From Pirellulaceae bacterium (GTDB taxonomy: Bacteria; Planctomycetota; Planctomycetia; Pirellulales; Pirellulaceae), in the NCBI GenBank assembly GCA_026004775.1, contig BPJU01000020.1:1-64000 (forward strand): a DNA stretch of 64,000 bases, written 5' to 3'. Made by a program: the position numbers and the translations under genes. How positions within the stretch are numbered: position 1 is the first letter of the stretch; each line of letters starts with the position of its first letter. The notes beneath the pieces are model-generated. The model was not told the origin of the DNA. It saw only the letters and a program-made list of their open reading frames with translations, and searched no databases. Of this stretch, positions 27,610-35,570 are shown in pieces.

Positions 27610-28200
27610 ATGACATCTCCAGCCGCCGTCGTGGAAAGTTCCTGGTGGAACGTTCCTAACCAGATAACCTTGGGGCGACTGCTGCTGTCGCTGATCATAT
27701 TCTTGACGCTGGAACTCCAGTGGTATTGGGTGGCGGCGGTGCTGTTCGTCCTTGCTGCGGGTACGGACTGGGTGGACGGCTATTGGGCTCGTCGTTACGG
27801 GCAAGTAACTCGATTGGGACGCATCCTGGATCCGTTCGTCGACAAGTTCTTGATCTGCGGTGTGTTCATCTATTTGGCCGCTATTCCTGAAGCGCGGGTG
27901 TATGGTTGGGTTGCCGTGATCATCACCGCTCGTGAATTATTGGTTACCGCATTGCGGGGTGAAATAGAAGGACGCGGCGGTGATTTTTCCGCCCGCTGGT
28001 CGGGCAAGTGGAAAATGGCGCTTCAGTGTGTCGCCGCCGGAATGGTGCTCGGTGGCCTGGCCGTGTGGGGCGAGGATGCACCCGCCGGGTGGCGTTGGGC
28101 CGTAACAGCCGGCGTAACTCTGGCTGTGCTCATTACGATCCACTCCGGCTACGACTATGTGGTGGCTGCCATGCGGTTGCTGCGGCAGCCGCAGGCGTAA
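27610..28200 (+). CDS. pgsA: CDP-diacylglycerol--glycerol-3-phosphate 3-phosphatidyltransferase
   Basis: 196 residues from ATG 27610; an upstream in-frame ATG at 27556 adds a polar stretch that PgsA lacks. The CDP-alcohol phosphotransferase signature DG-x2-AR-x8-G-x3-D-x3-D is complete (starts DGYWAR, ends DPFVDK). There are about five membrane segments. It makes phosphatidylglycerol phosphate, the committed step to phosphatidylglycerol and cardiolipin. The stop is 13 bases before the CPBP gene, so the two are probably cotranscribed. Confidence 0.94.
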   Translation: MTSPAAVVESSWWNVPNQITLGRLLLSLIIFLTLELQWYWVAAVLFVLAAGTDWVDGYWARRYGQVTRLGRILDPFVDKFLICGVFIYLAAIPEARVYGWVAVIITARELLVTALRGEIEGRGGDFSARWSGKWKMALQCVAAGMVLGGLAVWGEDAPAGWRWAVTAGVTLAVLITIHSGYDYVVAAMRLLRQPQA

Positions 28201-28213
28201 ACATCGAAAACGT

Positions 28214-29044
28214 ATGATCCGGGAGCTACTCGCCTGGAGCCTGATCGCCGCCGTGCTGTTGGCCAGCGGAGCAGCATGGTGGCGATTCGCCCGCACGGGC
28301 CCGCCGTTGCTTCGAGATGTTGAGCGGGCCGTGCGGCCCGTTCCCTGGTTTTTCCTGGACCTGTGCGTGGCGCTTCTGATGTTGCTGAGTGCCGTGCACT
28401 GGGTCGGGCCGCCACCCGAGGACCCGCAGCCCGCCTTGTGGACCGGGTTTCTGTTGCGCGACACGCTGGCCCAGCTTTTGTGGCCGGCCTGCATGGTTGC
28501 GGTGTTGACCGCCGTGCGCCATGCCCGGCTAGAGGACTTCGGTTACTGGCGTCAAGGGCGACTCCGGGACGTTCTATTAGGTGCGCAACTGTTTGCCATG
28601 GCGGCTCCGGCCCTGTATGGCCTCCAGTGGGTACTGGTCAACTGGTGGCCGAAGCAGCACCCGTTGATGGAGTTACTAGCGCAGGTCGACGACCGCCGGT
28701 TGTGGTTGGTGGCATTTGTCCGCGTGGTCCTGGCAGCACCGATCAGCGAAGAGTTTACCTTCCGCGTGCTGGTGCAGGGGTGGCTGGAAAAAATTTTTTA
28801 TCGGGCAGCATGGCTCTCCGGCCGTTGGACAAGGCACTGGGGGCCGGTCCTGATCAGTTCGGTTCTCTTTTCCGCCGCGCATGCCGGCCACGGCCCCGCC
28901 TGGATCTCGATTTTTTTTCTCGCCCTCTTACTGGGATACGTCTATCGCAAAACACACAGTGTGCTTCCCTGCCTGGTGATCCACGGGTTGCTGAATGCCG
29001 TGAGTTTCGTGCTCTTGATGTTGGTCGGAACGGGTGCAAAATAA
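28214..29044 (+). CDS. CPBP-family intramembrane metalloprotease
   Basis: 276 residues from ATG 28214 (the frame from 28157 would overlap pgsA). About seven or eight membrane segments. The family motifs are present: SEEFTFR (motif 1, Glu-Glu and Arg), FSAAHAG (motif 2 His) and HGLLNAV (motif 3 His/Asn). The relatives include Rce1 prenyl-endopeptidases and bacteriocin immunity proteins; the substrate here is not known. It lies 13 bp downstream of pgsA. Confidence 0.9.
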   Translation: MIRELLAWSLIAAVLLASGAAWWRFARTGPPLLRDVERAVRPVPWFFLDLCVALLMLLSAVHWVGPPPEDPQPALWTGFLLRDTLAQLLWPACMVAVLTAVRHARLEDFGYWRQGRLRDVLLGAQLFAMAAPALYGLQWVLVNWWPKQHPLMELLAQVDDRRLWLVAFVRVVLAAPISEEFTFRVLVQGWLEKIFYRAAWLSGRWTRHWGPVLISSVLFSAAHAGHGPAWISIFFLALLLGYVYRKTHSVLPCLVIHGLLNAVSFVLLMLVGTGAK

Positions 29045-29149
29045 GGGCCGGTAAACCGGCCCGCACCGCCGCGGTGCACCAGTGAGGGGAAGGTGCAGGC
29101 CCCTGGCAAGAAAAAGAACGATTCCGGGCAGTTTTTCGAGGAGCCATTT

Positions 29150-30244
29150 ATGGCGATCGGTTTCGGAGTGATCGGATGCGGGATGATTGCCGGCTTTCAT
29201 GCTCGAGCCATTGCCGAACTGCGCGGCGCTCGTCTGATCGGCGGCTATGACGCGGTGCCGGCGGCTGCCGACCGCTTTGCCCAGACGTACAACTGTCGAG
29301 CCTATCGCGAGCTGGACCAATTGCTGGCCGATCCTGCCATCCAGATCGTCACGATCTGTACGCCCAGCGGCGCCCACATGGAACCGGCGGTACGGGCAGC
29401 AGAAGCCGGCAAACACGTGATTGTGGAAAAACCGCTGGAAATCACGCTGGCTCGATGCGACCGCATTATCCAGGCCTGCCAGAAGGCCGGTGTGCAGTTG
29501 GCTACCATTTTTCCGTCCCGTTTTCATGCCCCCGCTCAATTGCTCAAGAAAGCCATCGATCAGGGGCGTTTCGGCCGGCTGACGCTGGGAGACGCCTATG
29601 TCAAATGGTTTCGCACGCAACAGTACTACGACAGCGGTGCCTGGCGAGGCACCTGGAAATGGGACGGGGGTGGAGCCTTGATGAACCAAGGTATCCACAG
29701 CGTCGATTTGTTGACTTGGTTCATGGGGCCGGTAAAAGAGATCGTGGCCGTCACCGATACGTTGGCCCATGAACGCATCGAAGTGGAGGATGTGGCGGTG
29801 GCGGCGCTGCGCTTCGCCAATGGAGCTCTGGGCACTATCGAAGCCTCCACAGCCGTGTATCCGGGCTTTCTGAAACGCATCGAAATACATGGTTCGGAAG
29901 GTACCGCGGTGCTGGAAGAAGAGGATTTGAAAGTCTGGCAGTTCGCCAAGTCCTCGCGTCGCGATGAACAGATCCGCCAGGAGATGGCCCATCGCACGAA
30001 GACCGGCGGTGGAGCCGCCGATCCGGCTGCCATCGGGCATCACGGCCATCTGGCGCTTTTCAAACAATTCCTTCAGGCGCTCAAGACCGGTGACAAACCG
30101 CTGGTCGACGGCCACGAAGGGCGTCGCAGTGTCGAAATTATCCTGGCCATATACAAGGCGGCCGAAACGGGGCGGGCCGTGCAACTGCCGTTGAAAAGCG
30201 ATCCGGCCCTCAAGGCACGCCGTGCCGCCCAGAAGGCCGGCTAG
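29150..30244 (+). CDS. Gfo/Idh/MocA-family oxidoreductase
   Basis: 364 residues from ATG 29150, preceded by GAGGAG; the frame from 29093 adds 19 unrelated residues. The N-terminal Rossmann fold has GVIGCGMIAGFHA. The family motif VEKPLEITLARCD provides the catalytic-site Lys-Pro, and WKWDGGGALMNQGIHSVD is the second conserved patch. It should oxidise or reduce a sugar or polyol using NAD(P). The substrate cannot be deduced; planctomycetes carry many such paralogues. Confidence 0.92.
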   Translation: MAIGFGVIGCGMIAGFHARAIAELRGARLIGGYDAVPAAADRFAQTYNCRAYRELDQLLADPAIQIVTICTPSGAHMEPAVRAAEAGKHVIVEKPLEITLARCDRIIQACQKAGVQLATIFPSRFHAPAQLLKKAIDQGRFGRLTLGDAYVKWFRTQQYYDSGAWRGTWKWDGGGALMNQGIHSVDLLTWFMGPVKEIVAVTDTLAHERIEVEDVAVAALRFANGALGTIEASTAVYPGFLKRIEIHGSEGTAVLEEEDLKVWQFAKSSRRDEQIRQEMAHRTKTGGGAADPAAIGHHGHLALFKQFLQALKTGDKPLVDGHEGRRSVEIILAIYKAAETGRAVQLPLKSDPALKARRAAQKAG

Positions 30245-30371
30245 TACCGGCGGCGAGCCTCCCGGCTCGTTACCGATCGCCGGTCAGGCAGGCACCGTGC
30301 GATCCTAATCGGGCCGTCTAGCCGAGTGGGCAGCACGACCTGTTTTGCGAACCCACAGGAGCACCAACGCC

Positions 30372-32498
30372 ATGCAACGTCCGCTAAATCGCGCGTGCCG
30401 TCAAGAACCGCATGTCGATAAGTCGGCTGGAAGCAACCGGGTACAAACTCGAACCGACCGGCGAAGGTGGCTGGGCTGTGCTGCATCTGCTGTGGTGTTT
30501 GGTCCCCGCCTTTTGTTGGCCCAGACGGCCGGCCGCTTTGAGCCTTTGAACCGTTATCCGCGGATGGTGCACGAGTGGTTCGTGCAGCAGGTGAGGCAGG
30601 CCGAGGCGCGACATTTGGCTGAGCTGGATCAATTACGAACGGATGCGGACGCCCGGCAATATGTGGAGCTGATGCGAACACGTATCCGCGCGTCGTTTGG
30701 TGCTGAACCGCCGCGTACGCCGCTGGAACCTCGCGTTACCGGCAAGCTCGAACGCGACGCCTACATTGTCGAAAAAGTGATATTTTTCAGCCGTCCGAAT
30801 TTTCCTGTCACGGCCAATCTCTACATCCCGAAGAACCGTTCAGGCCCGTTGCCGGCCGTGGTGGGTACGTGCGGGCATAGTGTACTGGGAAAGGCCGAGC
30901 CGGCTTATCAAAGTTTTGCGCAAGCGCTGGCCCGTCTCGGATTTGTATGCCTGATATATGATCCCATCGGGCAGGGTGAACGCTTGCAGTATACGACGGA
31001 CGAACTCACATCCGAAATCGGCGCCGGGGTCAACGAGCATCTGCTGGCCGGCAACCAGCAGTTTCTGGTCGGCGAATTCCTGGGGATGTGGCGTGCCTGG
31101 GACGGCATCCGCGCGTTGGACTATCTGTTGACGCGTCCGGAGGTGGATGCGCGTCGGGTGGGCGTTACCGGCAATTCCGGCGGCGGCACCATGACCACGT
31201 GGTTGTGTGGATTGGAAACGCGGTGGGCAATGGCGGCACCTTCGTGCTTTGTCACCACATTTCGGCGGAATCTGGAAAACGAGTTGCCAGCCGACACCGA
31301 ACAATGTCCGCCACGAGCCTTGGCGCTGGGATTGGACCATGCCGACTTCCTGGCCGTGCAAGCGCCTAAGCCGGTGATCGTGCTGGCCAAGGAACGCGAT
31401 TACTTCGATGTGCGAGGCACGGAGGAAGCGTTCGCACGTTTGCAACGTATCTACCGGCTCCTGGGAGCCGAACAAAATGTGGAGCTGTTTGTCGGCCCGA
31501 CAACTCATGGTTACTCACAGGAAAACCGTGAGGCGATGTACCGCTTTTTCTCGAAAGCAGTAGGAAGCGAGCCGCCGGCAGCCGAGCCGCCCCTACAGAT
31601 CGAGCCGCCGGAAGAGCTGTGGTGTACCCCTCGCGGACAGGTCGCGGCGCTAGAAGATAATCGGCCCATCTACCGCTTCACGGCCGAAAAAGCCGAGCAG
31701 TTGGCAGCTGACCGTGGGCACGTGGACGAGGCCGAGCTGGCCCACCGACTGCGGCAACTGCTGCGGCTGCCTGGCCGGGATCCGACTCCCCCCGAGTATT
31801 CCATCTGGAGGTATCTCGGATCGCGCGGTTACCGGTCACGCAGTGCCATTGCCTATTCGGTCGTAACCGAGCCGGGGATTGTGGCCGTGGTTTACCGGCT
31901 GACGGAGGAACCGTGGTATTCCCGGCCCCCGCGGGACAGTCGCCCCGCCGTGCTGTATGTATCGGACATTTCCAGCGACGAGGAACTGCGTAACGAACCT
32001 TTGATTGCCCAGCTTCGAGAGCGGCACCCTGATCTGGCTTTCTATACGTGTGACGTGCGCGGCACGGGCGAATCGCAACCGGATACCTGTGGCGAGCGGT
32101 CGTTCTTTCGGCCGTACGGCTGCGACTATTTCTATACGATCCACAGCTTCATGTTGGATCGGCCCTATATCGGCCAGAAGACGCACGACGTGCTGCGCGT
32201 CATCGACTGGTTAGTGGGATTAGGCCACGAGGCCGTGCATCTGGCGGCACGGGGACGCGGAACGCTTCCGGCTACCTTCGCCGCCGTGTTGCACGGGGCC
32301 GTCCAACGGGTGACTCTCAAGTACCCTCTGCGATCCTACCACGAAATTGCCCAAGCAAGACGCTACTCGTGGCCCGTCTCCAGCTTCCTGCCTGACGTGC
32401 TGGCGCATTTCGATCTGCCGGATTGCTACCGTGCCCTTCGCTCGAAAGGCTTGGAGATGATCGAACCCGTCGGAGCCAACGACGAACGGATTCGCTGA
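30372..32498 (+). CDS. Large exported alpha/beta hydrolase (acetylxylan esterase-like)
   Basis: 708 residues from ATG 30372, with AGGAG ten bases upstream. A Tat-like N-terminus carries RTDRRRWLG followed by a hydrophobic stretch and an LLLAQ end (about 40-60). The hydrolase core has GTCGHSVLGK, the nucleophile elbow GNSGGGT and VFVGPTTHGYS. A second half (about 430-700) looks like a degenerate second hydrolase domain (FYTCDVRGTGES). It probably acts on polysaccharide esters in the periplasm; the family is expanded in planctomycetes. It follows the Gfo/Idh/MocA gene on the same strand after about 130 bp, perhaps forming a carbohydrate unit. Confidence 0.82.
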   Translation: MQRPLNRACRQEPHVDKSAGSNRVQTRTDRRRWLGCAASAVVFGPRLLLAQTAGRFEPLNRYPRMVHEWFVQQVRQAEARHLAELDQLRTDADARQYVELMRTRIRASFGAEPPRTPLEPRVTGKLERDAYIVEKVIFFSRPNFPVTANLYIPKNRSGPLPAVVGTCGHSVLGKAEPAYQSFAQALARLGFVCLIYDPIGQGERLQYTTDELTSEIGAGVNEHLLAGNQQFLVGEFLGMWRAWDGIRALDYLLTRPEVDARRVGVTGNSGGGTMTTWLCGLETRWAMAAPSCFVTTFRRNLENELPADTEQCPPRALALGLDHADFLAVQAPKPVIVLAKERDYFDVRGTEEAFARLQRIYRLLGAEQNVELFVGPTTHGYSQENREAMYRFFSKAVGSEPPAAEPPLQIEPPEELWCTPRGQVAALEDNRPIYRFTAEKAEQLAADRGHVDEAELAHRLRQLLRLPGRDPTPPEYSIWRYLGSRGYRSRSAIAYSVVTEPGIVAVVYRLTEEPWYSRPPRDSRPAVLYVSDISSDEELRNEPLIAQLRERHPDLAFYTCDVRGTGESQPDTCGERSFFRPYGCDYFYTIHSFMLDRPYIGQKTHDVLRVIDWLVGLGHEAVHLAARGRGTLPATFAAVLHGAVQRVTLKYPLRSYHEIAQARRYSWPVSSFLPDVLAHFDLPDCYRALRSKGLEMIEPVGANDERIR

Positions 32499-32513
32499 AT
32501 TTCAACAGCTCGA

Positions 32514-32969
32514 CTATTCTTTCGTATATTCTTTCAAATAGCCGCGAAATTGTATCAAGTGCTCCTCTTCGGCCGCCAACAGCCGAATACAAAGATCCTG
32601 GGTAACATAATCCACTCCGTCGGTTTTCTTGATGATCTGTTGATAGTGAGCGCATGCCTCTTCTTCCGCCTCGATCACGGCGCGGATCACATACACGACG
32701 TCGGTAGTATCTTCAGGAGGTTGTTTCTGGTGACCCAAGGCTACTCCAGCCGATCCGGGTACCAGCCCGCCCAGTTGCTTGATACGCATCGCCAGTTGCT
32801 GGGCATGGCTCAGCTCTTCGGTTATGTCTGCCGCCAGAGATTTCTTGATCTCCTCGGCCCGTACCCCATCCAGATTTACACTGTTGGCCAAATAATTCAT
32901 CACCGTTTCTAATTCCATACAGTAAGCTTTTTCCAACATTTGGATGATTTCCGTCCGGTCTTCCGACAT
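32514..32969 (-). CDS. Ferritin-like / bacterioferritin-type diiron protein
   Basis: 151 residues, all-helical, convergent with the hydrolase gene 15 bp away. Four ligand-bearing helices are visible: MELETVMNY, EELSHAQQLAMRI, EAEEEACAHYQQI and LAAEEEHLIQF, giving the ExxH-type diiron pattern. It could store iron or detoxify peroxide. A good AAAGGAAAC ribosome binding site precedes the ATG. Whether it belongs to bacterioferritin, DUF2383-type or rubrerythrin-like ferritins is not certain. Confidence 0.85.
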   Translation of the reverse strand: MSEDRTEIIQMLEKAYCMELETVMNYLANSVNLDGVRAEEIKKSLAADITEELSHAQQLAMRIKQLGGLVPGSAGVALGHQKQPPEDTTDVVYVIRAVIEAEEEACAHYQQIIKKTDGVDYVTQDLCIRLLAAEEEHLIQFRGYLKEYTKE

Positions 32970-33121
32970 TGCTGTTTCCTTTCCCGGTTCGATGGAATGA
33001 ATCAGATTCGATACTCCGGTCGTCCGTCTTTAACCTATCCAGGTTTTCATGATGGCCGATATCCGGTAGCATGTCTAGTAGGCGGATGGTCGGGCCGGTG
33101 GCCCTTCAGGCGGGCTGGGTT

Positions 33122-35158
33122 ATGAGCAGTCTTCGCGTCAATTGCCCTCATTGCCAGCGACCGATCAAGGTGCGCGCCGGGGCCGTTGACGAAATTGTGG
33201 AATGTCCCGGTTGCGGGAAGCGATTTGTGGTGAGTGAGTGCTTGCCGGGGCAGATGCGGCCGCCGAGCCCGCTTCAGCCATCGGTTGGGTCCGCTACCCG
33301 TGCGGGCAATCGAGCCGGCTCGCGCCGTGCCTCGAAACCGATCCCAGCCGCGCCGCCCGTCTCCAGCGATCCCGTGCCGTCTTCGCCGGCCTCACGGCCG
33401 CGCGCCGACTCGCCCTCAAGCCACAGGACAGAGAGCCGCGGCGGCGAGCGTCCCCAAGCCGAAGCATCACCGGCTCCGAAGCGCACCTGGTTCTCGTTTT
33501 CGTGCCCGGTATGCGACACGCGCCTGGTGGCGGCCGTGGAGGAACAGCGCGCGGCGATCACTTGCCCGGACTGCGGCACTGAGGTACCGGTGCCCTCCAA
33601 CCAGCCGCCTTCTGAAGCGCGGGCTCGACAAGCTGTGTTGCCCTCGCAAAAGGACGATGATCTTTGGCAGGCCGACGATTACCGGCTGGAGCAGCCGGCC
33701 GTCACTCGACCGTTGTTACCGCCTCTGTTCGATGTGAGCGAGCAGGAGTTGTTCGGAACCGCCGAACGGCCTGCCGATCGACCGCCGGAGGCTGCCAACG
33801 CCGTGCAGCCACAGGCTTTCCACAATACAGACCACGACCGGGCGTCCTCCAGCGTCCCGCCATCGAATCATCCCGCCGTAAACTCGCAGGCGGAAGCATC
33901 CGATCGCTATCAGGCGGCCTATCGAGTAGGTTGTCCGCTGTGCGATACGCGGGTGATGGTGTGGCCCGAACAGGCAGGGCAAACCGTCGCATGCCCTGAT
34001 TGCCATACACCGTTCACCGTACCGCGCCCCACCTTGACGAAACGCAAAAAGCCGCCGCAGCCGGACGAGGGCGACGAAATCCGCTTGCTGGATGACAACC
34101 GGGCGCCAGAGACACCGGGGCGGGAACCGTCCAGGCGCCGGCTGCCAACCGGCTCGCCACCTCCCGCCGCTTCCGCCGCGGGGGAAAAACCGGAGCCGGG
34201 AACTCCCCGAGGCGCGGCGAACGTACAGCGCCGCCCACCCCAGCGCCGGCCAAGCAATACTGAAGCGCCGCTCGCCAAACCCGACAGTGTCCGCCGGCCG
34301 CCGTGTTCTCGATCCGAGGAGGACAAGCTGCTTGGGAGCGTTGCCCCGGAGGATACGCCGGACTGGTGGCAACGCCATCAGCAATTCTTGCGGCAACCGT
34401 ACGTGACGCGGTTGCTGCGCGTGTTGAAGGTGCCTCGTCTCTGGGCGAGCGGCGTGGGACTGGCCGTGTGGTTCACCGTTTTGCAGGGACTGATCGCACT
34501 GAGCCAGGATAATGCAGGGCTGCTGCTAGTGATTGTAGTATTGCCCCTGATGATATTTTCGGGAATATTATTGTCAGCTTTGGCAGTTTCTACCTGGATG
34601 ACCATAGTAGAATCAGCGGCAAATGCAGAAGATTTCGCAAAAGGTGGTTTCTTCACTGACGTGGCCACCACAATACTCAATCAACTTCTGCTCTGGTTAT
34701 GGTATGTATTGAGCTGGCTCCCGGGGGCAGTACTGGTATTGGCGCTCTCATCGGTGCCGTTCTTGACTTTCGGCTGGTTGTTAGCGGGATGTTTATTACT
34801 AAGCCAATCAATATTTTTTCCTATCATCACACTATCACAAATGTCCAGCGAGCACGCTTTCGACTTTTTCAATGCTGACGTCACCGGTGCACTCGTAGGA
34901 TACAAGTCGGGATGGATTCGCTACGGATTGGTAACGGCGCTTGCATGGATCGTTTGTGCTGCTGTGTTGCCGCTTGTTACCATTCGGTACGGATGGGGAC
35001 TGTTCACGTTCATTTGGACTTTGGCATGGATGGTCACCGGACGGGCTTTGGGGATATTGGCTCTGGAGACGGCGATGCCGATCGGGCCGCATCGCCGGCA
35101 GCGACGCTCTCGGCCACGCGAACGGAAAACTGTGGGCGTTTCCGGCACCGCCAGGTGA
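33122..35158 (+). CDS. Zinc-ribbon (MJ0042-type) planctomycete membrane protein
   Basis: 678 residues from ATG 33122 (an in-frame ATG at 33071 adds 17 residues). Three Cys4 zinc ribbons appear in series: CPHC...CPGC (about 7-35), CPVC...CPDC (about 120-150) and CPLC...CPDC (about 265-300). Between them are long Pro/Ser/Arg-rich linkers. The C-terminal third, after about residue 430, has four or five hydrophobic segments. The role is unknown; such ribbons may bind nucleic acid or protein on the cytoplasmic side. Codon use changes sharply in the membrane part: 34500-34900 is visibly AT-richer than the rest. Confidence 0.82.
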   Translation: MSSLRVNCPHCQRPIKVRAGAVDEIVECPGCGKRFVVSECLPGQMRPPSPLQPSVGSATRAGNRAGSRRASKPIPAAPPVSSDPVPSSPASRPRADSPSSHRTESRGGERPQAEASPAPKRTWFSFSCPVCDTRLVAAVEEQRAAITCPDCGTEVPVPSNQPPSEARARQAVLPSQKDDDLWQADDYRLEQPAVTRPLLPPLFDVSEQELFGTAERPADRPPEAANAVQPQAFHNTDHDRASSSVPPSNHPAVNSQAEASDRYQAAYRVGCPLCDTRVMVWPEQAGQTVACPDCHTPFTVPRPTLTKRKKPPQPDEGDEIRLLDDNRAPETPGREPSRRRLPTGSPPPAASAAGEKPEPGTPRGAANVQRRPPQRRPSNTEAPLAKPDSVRRPPCSRSEEDKLLGSVAPEDTPDWWQRHQQFLRQPYVTRLLRVLKVPRLWASGVGLAVWFTVLQGLIALSQDNAGLLLVIVVLPLMIFSGILLSALAVSTWMTIVESAANAEDFAKGGFFTDVATTILNQLLLWLWYVLSWLPGAVLVLALSSVPFLTFGWLLAGCLLLSQSIFFPIITLSQMSSEHAFDFFNADVTGALVGYKSGWIRYGLVTALAWIVCAAVLPLVTIRYGWGLFTFIWTLAWMVTGRALGILALETAMPIGPHRRQRRSRPRERKTVGVSGTAR

Positions 35159-35570
35159 TTCTCGCGACAAGTCCACTGCCACGCTCGCAACAAGCGGTCC
35201 CGTGCGCGCAGCAGAACGAACTCTAAGTTATTGACCTGTAAATAGTTGCGACTTCCAGTGCGGCAATGCTCCCGTTGTGGCCGGTGGGCGCTTTCAGTAT
35301 AGTGGGCGTTTGAGGTAGTGGGGGCTTGCCGGGGCTGACGAGAAGTCGAACCGAAGGCGGCCTTCCGCGGTGGGTCTGGCATTGAAAGCCAGAGTGGCCC
35401 GAAGCAGGAGCAAAGGGCAAAGATGCCAGCCTGCCAGAGCTCTGGATGCAGCAAGAGCATTTGATAGCGCCATCGACCTTGCGCATCGCAGTTGACGCGT
35501 TTCTGGTTGGCGGCGTGTTTCGGGAGAACGCAGGTAGGGTTGGGGGATTCGCTGAGAAAGGGAAGTTTCC
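35159..35570. other. Intergenic leader upstream of gyrA
   Basis: About 410 bp between the zinc-ribbon gene and gyrA on the same strand. It includes a candidate promoter and otherwise no open frame of note. Confidence 0.4.
35275..35303 (+). promoter_or_regulatory. Candidate gyrA promoter
   Basis: TTGTGG (three of six) and TATAGT (five of six) are 17 bases apart; it would give a leader of about 265 bases. The spacing is right but the -35 match is weak. Confidence 0.25.

Noticed and set aside
28928-30184. A 418-residue minus-strand frame over the Gfo/Idh/MocA gene.
   Set aside because: It is antisense to clear oxidoreductase motifs and has no family pattern.
30318-30362. A tRNA-like stretch (AGCCGAGTGGGCAGC followed by TTTTGCGAA) before the hydrolase gene.
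   Set aside because: No acceptor stem pairing, T-loop or complete cloverleaf can be drawn.
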